DNA from: Neomegalonema perideroedes DSM 15528
GTDB lineage: Bacteria; Pseudomonadota; Alphaproteobacteria; Rhodobacterales; Rhodobacteraceae
Length of the DNA stretch: 64,000 bases
Assembly (NCBI RefSeq): GCF_000374145.1
Contig: NZ_KB893654.1
Span: 392,221 to 456,220 of the forward strand
Reading direction: 5' to 3'
In this document: in pieces, positions 29,889 through 38,524 of the stretch
How positions within the stretch are numbered: the stretch's first letter is position 1
Layout: every line of letters begins with the position of its first letter
Translations under genes and position numbers: made by a program
The notes under the pieces: generated by a model
Seen by the model: the letters and a program-made list of their open reading frames with translations, nothing else
The model's database searches: none
Told to the model about the DNA's origin: nothing

Positions 29889-31151
29889 ATGACCGCCGAT
29901 TCCCTCTCCGACTTCCGCGCCCGCGTCGCCGCCTCCACGGAGGCGCTGCGTCAGCTCTTCCCCGCGACGCCCCTTCAGCGCAACGCCTATCTCTCGGAGA
30001 AGATCGGCGCGACGGTCTATCTCAAGCGCGAGGATCTGAGTCCGGTGCGCAGCTATAAGCTGCGCGGCGCCTTCACCTTCATGCGCAAACATATCGCCTC
30101 GGCGGGGAAGGGGGCGCATTTCTGCGCCGCCTCGGCGGGGAACCACGCTCAGGGCTTCGCCATGGCCTGCCAGCATTTCGGCGCCAAGGGCCGCATCTTC
30201 ATGCCGGTGACCACGCCGAAGCAGAAGATCGACAAGACCAAGATGTTCGGCGGCGACGCCGTGGAGATCGTGTTGACCGGCGATTTCTTCGACGAATGCT
30301 ACGCCGCCGCCAAAGCCTACGCCGCTTCGGGCGCCGCCGAGATGGCCCCGCCCTTCGACGACGCCGACGTCATCGAGGGCCAAGCCACCATCGGTCTGGA
30401 GATCGAGGGCCAGATGGGCGGCAAGCTGCCCGACGTGCTGATCGCTCCGGTGGGCGGCGGCGGGCTCGCGGCGGGGCTGACGCGCTTCTTCGAGGGCCGC
30501 GAGGGCATGCGTCTGCGCTTCGCCGAGCCTCTGGGCGCGGCGGGGCTCCACGCCAGCCTCAAAGCCGGACGCCTGACCAAGCTGCCGCGCATCGACGGCT
30601 TCGCCGACGGCGCCGCCGTGGCCGAGATCGGAACTCTGAATTTCGAGATCCTCAAGCGCCATTCGCCGCAATCGGTGACGCTCTGCCCCGAGGGGCGGCT
30701 TTGCCAGACCATGCTGGAGATGCTCAACGTCGAGGGCGTGGTGCTGGAGCCCGCCGGAGCCCTCTCCATCGATTCCCTGCGCGATCTGCGCGAGGAGCTG
30801 CGCGGCAAGACCGTGGTGGCGGTGGTCTCGGGCGGGAATTTCGACTTCGAGCGTCTGCCGGACGTGCGCGAGCGCGCTTTGCGCTTCGAGGGGAAGAAGA
30901 AATACTTCATCCTGCGTCTGCCGCAGCGCCCCGGCGCGCTCCGCGACTTCCTCGATCTGCTCGGGCCGGACGACGACATCGCCCGCTTCGAATATCTCAA
31001 GAAGACCTCGCGGGAATACGGCTCGATCCTGCTCGGGGTGGAGACCGGCGACGCGCAGAATTTCCGTGTCCTTATGGAACGTTTCGCCGCGAAGGGCGTC
31101 AAAGTCGAGGACATCACCGACGATCAGCTGATTTCCGATTTAATCGTTTAA
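29889..31151 (+). CDS. ilvA: Threonine ammonia-lyase (threonine dehydratase)
   Basis: A 420-residue PLP enzyme converting L-threonine to 2-oxobutanoate and ammonia, the first step of isoleucine synthesis. The PLP lysine lies in SYKLRGAF near residue 58; SAGNHAQGFA near 83 and GGGGLAAGL near 194 hold the phosphate. Residues from about 335 form an ACT-like regulatory domain (KKYFILRLPQRPGALRDFLD... DITDDQLISDLIV), as in the shorter biosynthetic IlvA type that is often feedback-regulated by isoleucine. It appears to be transcribed alone, after a long hairpin. Confidence 0.92.
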   Translation: MTADSLSDFRARVAASTEALRQLFPATPLQRNAYLSEKIGATVYLKREDLSPVRSYKLRGAFTFMRKHIASAGKGAHFCAASAGNHAQGFAMACQHFGAKGRIFMPVTTPKQKIDKTKMFGGDAVEIVLTGDFFDECYAAAKAYAASGAAEMAPPFDDADVIEGQATIGLEIEGQMGGKLPDVLIAPVGGGGLAAGLTRFFEGREGMRLRFAEPLGAAGLHASLKAGRLTKLPRIDGFADGAAVAEIGTLNFEILKRHSPQSVTLCPEGRLCQTMLEMLNVEGVVLEPAGALSIDSLRDLREELRGKTVVAVVSGGNFDFERLPDVRERALRFEGKKKYFILRLPQRPGALRDFLDLLGPDDDIARFEYLKKTSREYGSILLGVETGDAQNFRVLMERFAAKGVKVEDITDDQLISDLIV

Positions 31152-31290
31152 TTCGCAAATCTGCTCCAAAATGGCTTGAACTTTGCTGGATTGACCGGAA
31201 CACTCGAAGGGTGGGCCGGTTTTCAGTGTGATGCGTGAGCGGCTCGTCCCAAATCTGGCCATTTTTGGTCCGTTTCGGAAAGACCGCGCC

Positions 31291-32577
31291 ATGCAGATCA
31301 CGAATTTTCGCCTCATCCGCGCCTCCGTCGCGCTTCCGTCGCGGTCTCTGCTGCTCGGAGCCCTGTTTCTCGGCGCGAGCGCGTCTTTGGCGCCGCTTTC
31401 GGCTCAGGCCGCCGGGGAGGATCTCGCCGCCGCGGCCTTCGAGCGTCGTGATTTCGCCGCCGCCGCCGAACTCTGGGAGGAGCGCGCCAATCAGGGCGAC
31501 ATGGAGGCCACCAGCCAGCTCGGGAATCTTTATCGTCTGGGGCTGGGCGTGCGGCGCGACCCCGAGCGGGCGCGGAATCTGCTGCGCCTCGCCGCCGACG
31601 CGGGAGTCTCGGAGGCGCAGATCAGCCTCGGGCTGATGCATGTGAAGGGCGAAGGCGTCCCCGTCGACGGCGCCGAGGGCGCCCGCTGGATCCGTCGCGC
31701 CGCCGATCAGGGCGACGCCGCCGGGCAATATAACCTCGCGCTGCTCTATGAAAACGGCATCGGGATGCAAAAAGACCTCGGGCAGGCCCGCCGCTGGCTG
31801 CAAAGCGCCGCCAGCCAGGGCCACGCCCGCGCTTTGGAGCGTCTGGAGAGCCTGAGCGCCGCCGCCGCGACCGAAACGCCGACCCCCGCGGCGGAGGGCG
31901 GCGCGCGTCCCGGCCCCACGGCGGCGCGGGCTCAGGCCGAAGAGGAGGGGGCGCCGACGCCCTCCATTCTGCGCATCCGCCCCGACGGGCAAGCCGCCCC
32001 TGCGGCGGGCGCGGCGGCGGAATCCGGATCCGGGGGCGGCATGACCATCCGCCGCTCGGGAGAGGAGGAGGCGCCCGCCCAAACCGCCGCTCCGACCGGG
32101 CCCAGAGTCGCTGCGGCTCCGGCCCAGCCCTCCGCGCCCTCGGTCCAGACGACCGCGCCCAAGGCGCCCGCCCAAGCCGAGCCTCCGGCCGCGACGACCC
32201 GCGTCGCCGTCGCGACGCCCGCGACTGGGGCGGCCGGGACGGCGCCCGCCTCCGCCGCTTCGGCTCAGCCTCAGACTCCGGCGCAGGCCGCTCTGGCGGC
32301 CTATGAGCGCGGCGATTACGAATCCGCCTTGCGGCTTTGGGCGCCTCTGGCGGCGAAGGGCGATTCCGAGGCCTCCTTCCGGCTCGGGCGCATGGCCAAT
32401 CGCGGCGAGGGCGGCGCGCAGGACGTGGAGGCCGCCTGGATGCTCTGGCGCGCGGCGGCGGCCAAGGGCCATCGCGGGGCCGTGACGGCGCTGCATAATC
32501 TGGCCATCCGTATGGACCCGGCGGATCTCGACCGTCTGGAGACCGCCTTCGCCGCGCAGGAGCGAGAAGGACGCTGA
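31291..32577 (+). CDS. Exported Sel1-repeat protein
   Basis: A 428-residue exported protein. A signal peptide at residues 14-41 ends SAQAAG. Sel1-type helical repeats fill about 43-180 (for example AEAQIS-like LGLMHVKGEGVPVD and LALLYENGIGMQKD), then a disordered alanine/proline/threonine linker spans about 190-325, and two more repeats follow (ALAAYERGDYESALRLW, FRLGRMANRGEGGAQD). Sel1 proteins bind partner proteins and often take part in envelope or signalling complexes. ATG 31291 is preferred because the signal peptide starts there; a GTG at 31228 would add 21 residues. Confidence 0.8.
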   Translation: MQITNFRLIRASVALPSRSLLLGALFLGASASLAPLSAQAAGEDLAAAAFERRDFAAAAELWEERANQGDMEATSQLGNLYRLGLGVRRDPERARNLLRLAADAGVSEAQISLGLMHVKGEGVPVDGAEGARWIRRAADQGDAAGQYNLALLYENGIGMQKDLGQARRWLQSAASQGHARALERLESLSAAAATETPTPAAEGGARPGPTAARAQAEEEGAPTPSILRIRPDGQAAPAAGAAAESGSGGGMTIRRSGEEEAPAQTAAPTGPRVAAAPAQPSAPSVQTTAPKAPAQAEPPAATTRVAVATPATGAAGTAPASAASAQPQTPAQAALAAYERGDYESALRLWAPLAAKGDSEASFRLGRMANRGEGGAQDVEAAWMLWRAAAAKGHRGAVTALHNLAIRMDPADLDRLETAFAAQEREGR

Positions 32578-32670
32578 CAGGCCGAACGCGGGACGCTATA
32601 AGCCTTGGTTCTTGAGCGCGCCCCCAAGGGGCTGAAAGGCCCTTTTCGGGCCGCGAGGGACGAGGTCTGA

Positions 32671-33507
32671 ATGTCGTCGCACCACCAGGGTTTCATGGCC
32701 GGCAAGCGCGGGCTGGTGATGGGAGTCGCCAACGATAAATCCATCGCTTGGGCCATCTCCAAAGCCTGCGCCGAGCAGGGGGCCGAACTGGCCTTCACCT
32801 TTCAGGGCGAGGCGCTGAAGAAGCGCGTCGTCCCGCTGGCCGCGAGCCTGGGCAGCGATTTCGTGCTGCCTTGCGACGTCACGGACGCCGCCAGCCTCGA
32901 CGCCGTTTTCGAAGAGATTCAAAAGCGCTGGGGCAAGCTCGACTTCGTGCTGCACGCTGTGGCCTTCTCCGACAAGAACGAGCTGAAAGGCCGCTACGTC
33001 GAGACCAGTTCGGCGAATTTCGATCTGACCATGAACGTGAGCTGCTACAGCTTCACCGCCGTGGCTCAGCGCGCCGAGCCGCTGATGACCGAGGGCGGAT
33101 CTCTGGTCACCCTGACCTATTACGGCGCCGAGCGCGTCATGCCCCATTACAACGTGATGGGCGTGGCCAAGGCCGCCCTTGAGGCCAGCGTGCGCTATCT
33201 CGCGATGGATCTCGGGCCGAAGAACATCCGCGTCAACGCCTTGTCGGCGGGGCCGATGAAGACTCTGGCGGCTTCGGGCATCGGAGATTTCCGCTATATC
33301 CTGAAATGGAACGAATATAATTCGCCCCTGCGCCGCAACGTGACTCAGGACGACGTGGGCCGCTCGGGGCTTTACCTCCTCAGCGATCTTTCGTCGGGCG
33401 TCACCGGCGAGACCCATCACGTCGATTGCGGTTATCACGTCGTCGGCATGAAGGCCGAGGACGCGCCGGACATCTCCGTGCATCGCCCTGAGGCTGAAGC
33501 GACCTGA
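32671..33507 (+). CDS. fabI: Enoyl-[acyl-carrier-protein] reductase (NADH)
   Basis: A 278-residue SDR-fold enzyme that reduces the enoyl-ACP double bond in the last step of each fatty-acid elongation cycle. The FabI cofactor loop reads MGVANDKSIAWAI, with the conserved AFTFQGEALKKRV following. The active-site residues are Tyr150, Tyr160 and Lys167 (HYNVMGVAK). It is the target of triclosan in other bacteria. Its TGA overlaps the ATG of the aminomutase gene by one base, giving an operon fabI-epmB-like-HAD-ATP12. Confidence 0.95.
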   Translation: MSSHHQGFMAGKRGLVMGVANDKSIAWAISKACAEQGAELAFTFQGEALKKRVVPLAASLGSDFVLPCDVTDAASLDAVFEEIQKRWGKLDFVLHAVAFSDKNELKGRYVETSSANFDLTMNVSCYSFTAVAQRAEPLMTEGGSLVTLTYYGAERVMPHYNVMGVAKAALEASVRYLAMDLGPKNIRVNALSAGPMKTLAASGIGDFRYILKWNEYNSPLRRNVTQDDVGRSGLYLLSDLSSGVTGETHHVDCGYHVVGMKAEDAPDISVHRPEAEAT

Positions 33508-34625
33508 TGTCTCCCCTCGACGCGCGCCGGATGTCTCAGGAGGAGGCGCGGGAGGCTCAGGCCGACCGCAGCCGCCGCTATCTGGAGCTGGCGCGCGCGC
33601 GGCGCTTTCTGCCGGAAAAAATCTCGCCCTTCTACCGGCGCAAGCTGGAGGAGGAATTCGAGGCGCTCGGCTCCTTCGAGGGGCCTTTGGCGCGGGGGGC
33701 TTTGGCCTCCGAGGATCGGCTGAGCCTCTCGGCGCCTCATGAGATCGCCGATTGGGTGGACGACCGCTCCAACACCCCCGAGGGCGGCGAAGACGCGACC
33801 ATCCGCAAATACGCCGACCGGGTGCTTTTCACCCCGACCTCGATCTGCGCGGGCCATTGCCTTTATTGCTTCCGGCAGGACATCCTCGCCGAACGCCACG
33901 AACGCGAGGATTACGCCTTCGACGTCCGGCTCGCCCGGCTGGAGGCGCTGCTCGACGCCGAGCCCGCCTTGCGCGAGGTGGTGATCTCGGGCGGCGATCC
34001 TCTGACTTTGCCCGCGGCGGCTCTGCGGCGGGTGCTGGAGGCGGTGACGGCGCGTCCGGGCCTGCGGGCGCCGCGGGTCCATAGCCGCGCGCCGATCTTC
34101 GCGCCGCAAAGCGTCACCGCCGCCAAGGCCGCCGCTCTGGGGGCGGCGCGGGCGCGGCTGGTGCTGCATGTCGTCCATCCCTATGAGATTTGCGGCGAGG
34201 TCGAGGCGGGCCTGCGCAAGCTTCAGGCGGAGGGCGTGCGGCTCTATAATCAATTCCCGCTCTTGCGCGGCGTGAACGATCATCCCGAGGTTCTGGCGCG
34301 CATCGTCGAGAAGCTGGACGATCTCGGCGTGCGCACGCTCTCGGTCTTCGTGCCGGAGCCCATCCACGGCTCGGCGGCCTATCGCGTGAGTCTGGCGCGG
34401 ATCGAAACCATCTGGCGCGAATTCCGTCAGACGAATCCCTCATGGATCAGCGCCATACGTCTGGCGCTCGACAGCCCGCTCGGAAAAGCGCAGCTTGAGG
34501 ATCTCCTGCGCCGTGAAGGCGATTGGGCGATCTTCCGCCGCCTTCAGGGCGAAATCCGCTATCCCGACTTCCCCGCCGAACTCGATCAGCCGGGAAGCCT
34601 AGAGACGCTGCTTTGGAAAGGTTGA
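33507..34625 (+). CDS. epmB: Lysine 2,3-aminomutase family radical-SAM protein (EpmB-like)
   Basis: A 372-residue radical-SAM/PLP enzyme. The iron-sulfur motif CX3CX2C uses Cys114, Cys118 and Cys121, and the PLP lysine is probably Lys327 in DSPLGK. It lacks the C-terminal zinc cluster and extra length of clostridial lysine 2,3-aminomutase, which fits EpmB, the enzyme that makes (R)-beta-lysine for EF-P modification. The same window encodes EF-P with the target lysine and EpmA, supporting this role, although the gene sits 24 kb away in a fabI operon. The start overlaps fabI; an alternative ATG is at 33531. Confidence 0.8.
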   Translation: MSPLDARRMSQEEAREAQADRSRRYLELARARRFLPEKISPFYRRKLEEEFEALGSFEGPLARGALASEDRLSLSAPHEIADWVDDRSNTPEGGEDATIRKYADRVLFTPTSICAGHCLYCFRQDILAERHEREDYAFDVRLARLEALLDAEPALREVVISGGDPLTLPAAALRRVLEAVTARPGLRAPRVHSRAPIFAPQSVTAAKAAALGAARARLVLHVVHPYEICGEVEAGLRKLQAEGVRLYNQFPLLRGVNDHPEVLARIVEKLDDLGVRTLSVFVPEPIHGSAAYRVSLARIETIWREFRQTNPSWISAIRLALDSPLGKAQLEDLLRREGDWAIFRRLQGEIRYPDFPAELDQPGSLETLLWKG

Positions 34626-34627
34626 GC

Positions 34628-35326
34628 ATGTCCCGATCCGCCGCCCCCCTGAAGCTGGCCATCTTCGATTTCGACGGCACCTTGGTGGACAGCGGCGCCG
34701 TGATCGTCTCGAACATGCAGGAATCCTTCCGTCGGGCTGGTTTGGAGCCTCCGGCGCCTGCGGCCTGTCTGCGGGTGGTGGGGCTTTCGCTCTCCGACGC
34801 CGTGGCCGCCATCGAGCCCAATCCGCCCGCCGATCTCGTCGAGACCATCGTCGACCATTACCGCGCCCGCTTTCAGGAGCGCCGCCGCACCGGCGAGGCC
34901 GATTCCGAGCTTTTCCCCGGCGCATGGGCCGCCGTCGAGCGGCTGAAGGCGCGGGGGGCGCTGATCGGCGCGGCGACGGGGAATTCGCGGCGCGGACTTG
35001 AACTCGTGCTGGAGACTCACGGGCTGCGGCCCTTCTTCGACGCCACCCAGACCGCCGACGACGCCCCGAGCAAACCCGATCCGGGCATGATCCTGCATCT
35101 GCTCGCCGAAACCGGATGCGCCGCCGAAGAGTCGGTGATGATCGGCGACACGATCTTCGACATCCTCATGGCCAAGGCGGTGCGGGGCTGCAAGGCGGTG
35201 GGGGTGACTTGGGGCCATCACGCCGAAGAAGAATTGCGCGCCGCCGGCGCCGACGCGGTGATCCGCGATTTCTCAGAGCTGGATCAGGCTCTGGGCGAGC
35301 TTTTCGGAGAAGGAGCGGAGGCGTGA
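34628..35326 (+). CDS. HAD-superfamily hydrolase (phosphoglycolate-phosphatase-like)
   Basis: A 232-residue cytoplasmic phosphatase of HAD subfamily I. Motif I is DFDGT at 14-18 with nucleophile Asp14 and acid/base Asp16; motif II is the TGNS segment near 119; motif III lysine lies in SKPDPGM; motif IV is GDTIFD. The cap inserted after motif I is alpha-helical, as in phosphoglycolate phosphatases. It starts two bases after the aminomutase stop and overlaps the ATP12 gene, so it belongs to the same operon. The true substrate is unknown. Confidence 0.87.
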   Translation: MSRSAAPLKLAIFDFDGTLVDSGAVIVSNMQESFRRAGLEPPAPAACLRVVGLSLSDAVAAIEPNPPADLVETIVDHYRARFQERRRTGEADSELFPGAWAAVERLKARGALIGAATGNSRRGLELVLETHGLRPFFDATQTADDAPSKPDPGMILHLLAETGCAAEESVMIGDTIFDILMAKAVRGCKAVGVTWGHHAEEELRAAGADAVIRDFSELDQALGELFGEGAEA

Positions 35327-36039
35327 GCGGCGGAATCCTGCGGCCCAAGCGTTTCTGGAAAGAGGCCCGCGCCGAAGAGCGGCCCGAGGGCTTCGCCTTG
35401 CTGCTCGACGGGCGCGAGGCGCGGACTCCGGGCAAAAATCTGCTGCTCGCGCCCAATCGCGCTTTCGGCGAGGCTCTGGCCGCCGAATGGGGCGCTCAGG
35501 GCGAACATCTCGATTTCGAGACCATCCCGCTGACGCGCGTCTTGAATCTGGTCATCGACCGTCTGCCCGAGACCCGCGAGGCCGTGATCGACGACGCGGC
35601 GGCCTATGGCGGCTCCGACGCTCTGGCCCATCGCACGGATGAGGGCGAATTGGCGGATCTGGAGCGCGAGGCTTGGGATCCTCTGCTCGCTTGGGCCGCC
35701 GAGGCTCTGGGCGCGCGGCTGGAGCCGGTCGCGGGGATCATGCCTAAGGATCAAGCGCCGGAGGCTCTGGCGGCTTTGCGGGCGGCGGTCGCGGAGCTCT
35801 CCGGCCTCCGGCTGATCGCGCTGCATGAATTGACGACGCTGTCCGGCTCGCTGGTGCTGGCTCTGGCGGTTGCGCGGGGGCGCGTGACGCCGGAGGAGGG
35901 CTGGCGTCTGGCGATGCTCGGCGAGGAATGGCAGGCCCTCCGCTGGGGCCGCGACGAAGAGGCCGAGGCCCGCATGGCCCGCCGCAAAGCGGCCTTCCTC
36001 CAAGCCGCCCGGCTTTGGGATCTGGCTGGAGAGGACTGA
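35323..36039 (+). CDS. ATP12-family F1-ATPase assembly chaperone
   Basis: A 238-residue homologue of mitochondrial ATP12, which binds the free alpha subunit of F1-ATPase during assembly. Recognisable parts are RPKRFWKEA at the start, LLLDGREARTPGKNLLLAPN near 30-48, the AEWGAQGEHLDFETIPLTRVLNLVID region near 57-82, and HELTTLSGSLVLALAV near 168-183. The family is found in alphaproteobacteria and mitochondria. I chose GTG 35323, which overlaps the previous stop (GTGA) and follows AAGGAGCGGAGG. Confidence 0.88.
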   Translation: MSGGILRPKRFWKEARAEERPEGFALLLDGREARTPGKNLLLAPNRAFGEALAAEWGAQGEHLDFETIPLTRVLNLVIDRLPETREAVIDDAAAYGGSDALAHRTDEGELADLEREAWDPLLAWAAEALGARLEPVAGIMPKDQAPEALAALRAAVAELSGLRLIALHELTTLSGSLVLALAVARGRVTPEEGWRLAMLGEEWQALRWGRDEEAEARMARRKAAFLQAARLWDLAGED

Positions 36040-36078
36040 ACGCGCCGCGAGGGGTTTTCTTCGTTGCGGGTTTATGCC

Positions 36079-36183
36079 AAGAGCGTTTTCCAGCGAAGCC
36101 GGAACGGCTGAGCGTCGTGAACATGCGGCCAGATGAAAACCAAGAGCGTTTGAACGATCCCAAAGAATCGGAGAACGCTCAAG
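36079..36183. repeat. Palindromic intergenic repeats of the AGCGTT family
   Basis: At 36079-36098 the sequence AAGAGCGTTTTCCAGCGAAG resembles a repeat I recall from rhizobial intergenic regions. At 36144-36180 GAGCGTT pairs with AACGCTC and encloses a GATC-containing centre; it matches, in reverse orientation, the element at 41121-41163. The two sit in the gap before the esterase gene. Possible roles are terminator or mobile palindrome. Confidence 0.6.
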
Positions 36184-36221
36184 TAAAGCCTTCCGCCCCT
36201 TCCTCCGCCCGGAGACGCCAG

Positions 36222-37025
36222 ATGATCCCCAGCATTCCGCTCGCCTTCGCCCGTCAGCCCTCAGAGGCGCCGGGGACGCCGGGCGCGCCGCCTTTCGTGG
36301 TGGCCCATGGGCTTTACGGTTCGGCGCGCAATTGGGGCTCTTTGGCGCGGGCCTTCGCCCGCAAGCGCGAGACCATCGCGGCGGATCTGCGCGGCCATGG
36401 CGACAGCCCGCGCGCTTATCCGATTTCCTATGCGGCCATGGCGGCGGATCTCGGGGCCCTGATCGCGCGCGAGGCGGGCGGCGTGGCGGACGTCCTCGGG
36501 CATTCCATGGGCGGCAAGGTCGTCATGACTCTGGCGCTGACCCAGCCGGAGCGCATTCGCCGGCTGATCGTCGCCGACATCGCGCCCAAGACCTATGAGA
36601 ATCCGCAGCAGGCCGATTACGCCCGCGCCCTGCTGGCGCTGGACCTCGGGAGCCTGACCCGCCGCAGCGAAGCCGACAAGCTCTTGGCGGAGGTCGTCCC
36701 GGAGGCGGCGGTGCGGGCCTTCCTGCTGAGCAATCTCGTGGGGAGCCAAGCCGAGGGCTGGCGCTGGCGGGCCGACGTCCGGGGCCTGCTGGAGGCCATG
36801 CCGGGGATTCTCGGCTGGGCGCCGCCCGAGGGCGCCAAGCCCTTCGAGGGCGAGACGCTCGTCCTCACCGGCGGAGAGTCGAGCTATGTGCGCCCCGAAG
36901 ACCGCGAGGGGATTCTCGCGCTCTTTCCCCGCGCGCGGTTTCAGAGCCTCGCGGGGGCGGGCCATTGGCTCCACGCCGATAAGCCGACCGAATTCCGCGA
37001 GGCGGTCGAAGCCTTTCTCGCCTGA
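36222..37025 (+). CDS. Alpha/beta-hydrolase (YbfF-like esterase)
   Basis: A 267-residue esterase of the alpha/beta-hydrolase fold. The oxyanion segment VAHGLYGSARNWGSLA starts near 27, the nucleophile elbow is GHSMGG with Ser95, and the catalytic histidine lies in GAGHWLHAD near 244. It resembles YbfF, which cleaves short and medium acyl esters and acyl-CoA. I chose ATG 36222 after GGAG; the upstream frame is open but crosses an intergenic repeat. It is convergent with the O-methyltransferase gene across the second hairpin array. Confidence 0.87.
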   Translation: MIPSIPLAFARQPSEAPGTPGAPPFVVAHGLYGSARNWGSLARAFARKRETIAADLRGHGDSPRAYPISYAAMAADLGALIAREAGGVADVLGHSMGGKVVMTLALTQPERIRRLIVADIAPKTYENPQQADYARALLALDLGSLTRRSEADKLLAEVVPEAAVRAFLLSNLVGSQAEGWRWRADVRGLLEAMPGILGWAPPEGAKPFEGETLVLTGGESSYVRPEDREGILALFPRARFQSLAGAGHWLHADKPTEFREAVEAFLA

Positions 37026-37068
37026 GGCCGGAGGGCGTCTTCAGCGGCCCGCCGGTTTTTTTGTGGTC

Positions 37069-37169
37069 GCGCGATTGATCCGAAAAGTCTTTCAACTTTT
37101 CGGATCGCGCTGGTCTTTGGGGGGTCGCGCGATTTGTCCGAAAAATCTTTCAACTTTTCGGATCGCGCT
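37069..37169. repeat. Tandem hairpin array, two units of 58 bp
   Basis: Units begin at 37069 and 37127. Each has an outer stem GCGCGAT/ATCGCGC, a four-base bulge (TGAT or TTGT), an inner stem CCGAAAAGT/ACTTTTCGG (one mismatch in unit 2) and a CTTTCA loop. The linker TGGTCTTTGGGGGG matches the array at 3465. Outer and inner stems differ from that array by paired changes, so the fold is conserved. The last unit runs into the stop codon of the O-methyltransferase gene. Confidence 0.85.
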
Positions 37170-37855
37170 CAGGCCTCCACGATTCCGATGACGAGGCCGT
37201 CCCAGCCCTTCACGCCGACCGTCTGAAGCCCGGTCGCGGTGAGGCGCTTCTCTTTGGCGAGGGCCTCGAAGAATCGCCGCGTGCCTTGGGTCGCCGTATT
37301 GGGATGGTCGGGGTCGATCACGCCGCCGCGCCGCACGACGTTGTCGCAGACCACCAGCCCGCCGGGGCGCGTCAGGCGGATCGCCCAATCGAGATAGGCG
37401 GCGTTGGATTCCTTATCGGCGTCGATGAAGACGAAATCAAAAGCCTCATGGCCCTCCAGCTTGGGCAGAGTCTCCAGAGCGGGGCCGACGCGGATCTCGA
37501 CGAGATCCCCCACGCCCGCCGTTTCGAGGTTCTGTTGCGCGATTTCGGCGTGACGCGGCTGAAACTCCAGCGAGACGAGCTTTCCGCCGGGCGGCAGAGC
37601 GCGCGCCAGCCAGATGGCGCTATAGCCGCCGAGCGTCCCGATTTCGAGGATCCGCCGCGCCCCGATCAGCCGCGCGAGGATATGCAGCAGCTTGCCCTGA
37701 TTGGGGGCCACGTCGATGCTCGGCAGCCCGGCGGCGGCGTTGGCGGCCTGAACCGCCGCAAGGGCCGGATCGGAATCGGGCAGGGCGGCGCTCATATAGG
37801 CGTCCACGGCCGCCCAAAGCTCGGGCGAGGTCTGATCGGGGGGATTCTGGCTCAT
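37169..37855 (-). CDS. SAM-dependent O-methyltransferase (CCoAOMT/COMT-like)
   Basis: A 228-residue class I methyltransferase. The SAM-binding motif RILEIGTLGGYSAIWLA is near 68-84, the acidic loop VSLEFQPRHAEIA near 93-105, and FDFVFIDADKESN near 139-151 supplies metal-binding aspartate as in catechol and caffeoyl-CoA O-methyltransferases; a second metal-site segment is VVCDNVVRRGGV near 167. The substrate is unknown; bacterial members act on catechols and related diols. It follows DUF1178 with a single base between the stop and this start. Confidence 0.87.
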   Translation of the reverse strand: MSQNPPDQTSPELWAAVDAYMSAALPDSDPALAAVQAANAAAGLPSIDVAPNQGKLLHILARLIGARRILEIGTLGGYSAIWLARALPPGGKLVSLEFQPRHAEIAQQNLETAGVGDLVEIRVGPALETLPKLEGHEAFDFVFIDADKESNAAYLDWAIRLTRPGGLVVCDNVVRRGGVIDPDHPNTATQGTRRFFEALAKEKRLTATGLQTVGVKGWDGLVIGIVEA

Positions 37856-37856
37856 T

Positions 37857-38357
37857 CTAATTCTCCTCGCGGTCGTCGAACCAGGGCAGGGGAGTCACGG
37901 GAGCGCCTTCCTCCAGCAATTCGCGGGTCTCTTCGGGGGTGGCTTCTCCGCGGATGGGTTTGTCTTCGCGCAGGCCCTTATGCATCTCCAGAGCCTGACG
38001 CGCGAAGCCCCGGCCGACGTCCTCGGTCTCGGCTTCGATGCGGCGGCGCAGATGGCGCATATGCTCGCGGATTTGGCGGCGCAGACGAATGGCGTCCTCA
38101 AGGGGGCCTTCCTCCGCCGGGGGCGGGGGAGCCTCCGGCGTCCCCTCCGCGAGGGCCGGAGCTTGGTCGTGGGTTGAGGCGCGCGTCAGGGCGGGGGCCA
38201 TGATGGCCTTCTCGACCTTCGTCGAGCCGCAAGAGGGGCAGGAGACGAGTCCGCGGGCCTTTTGATCCTCAAAGGCGGCGCTGTCGGCGAACCAGCCTTC
38301 GAATTCATGAGATCCGCCTTCAGAGCCCCCGCCGCAACGCAGACGATAATGGATCAC
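37857..38357 (-). CDS. DUF1178 protein with a zinc-ribbon-like N-terminus
   Basis: A 166-residue protein of the alphaproteobacterial and betaproteobacterial DUF1178 family. It starts (V)IHYRLRCGGG...HEFEGWFADSAAFEDQ and has CPSCGSTKVEKAIMAP near 40-55; the cysteines Cys8, Cys40 and Cys43 could bind a metal. A charged helical segment follows and the end is PWFDDRE. No function is known. I chose GTG 38357, eight bases after AAGGAGG, because the conserved family start lies there. An upstream ATG at 38444 has no such support. It is divergent from phoR. Confidence 0.85.
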   Translation of the reverse strand: MIHYRLRCGGGSEGGSHEFEGWFADSAAFEDQKARGLVSCPSCGSTKVEKAIMAPALTRASTHDQAPALAEGTPEAPPPPAEEGPLEDAIRLRRQIREHMRHLRRRIEAETEDVGRGFARQALEMHKGLREDKPIRGEATPEETRELLEEGAPVTPLPWFDDREEN

Positions 38358-38493
38358 CTTCCAGCCTCCTTGCCCGGCCTGCTCGCGGGGGCTGCGGAGA
38401 GAGGGCCGCAGCGCCGTCTTCGAGGCGTCGTTGCTTTCCCGCAAGCTCCATGCTCAAACAGACCGAGCATAAAGCGCGATCCGGATATGGGAA

Positions 38494-38514
38494 ACGCTTT
38501 TCCGGGAAAAGCGT
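38494..38514. promoter_or_regulatory. Perfect palindrome just upstream of phoR
   Basis: ACGCTTTTCC and GGAAAAGCGT form a ten-base inverted repeat around one G, ending 10 bases before the phoR ATG. It may be a repeat remnant related to the AGCGTTTTCC elements nearby, an operator, or a hairpin masking the phoR ribosome-binding site. Confidence 0.5.
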
Positions 38515-38524
38515 GGGCGTGGTC

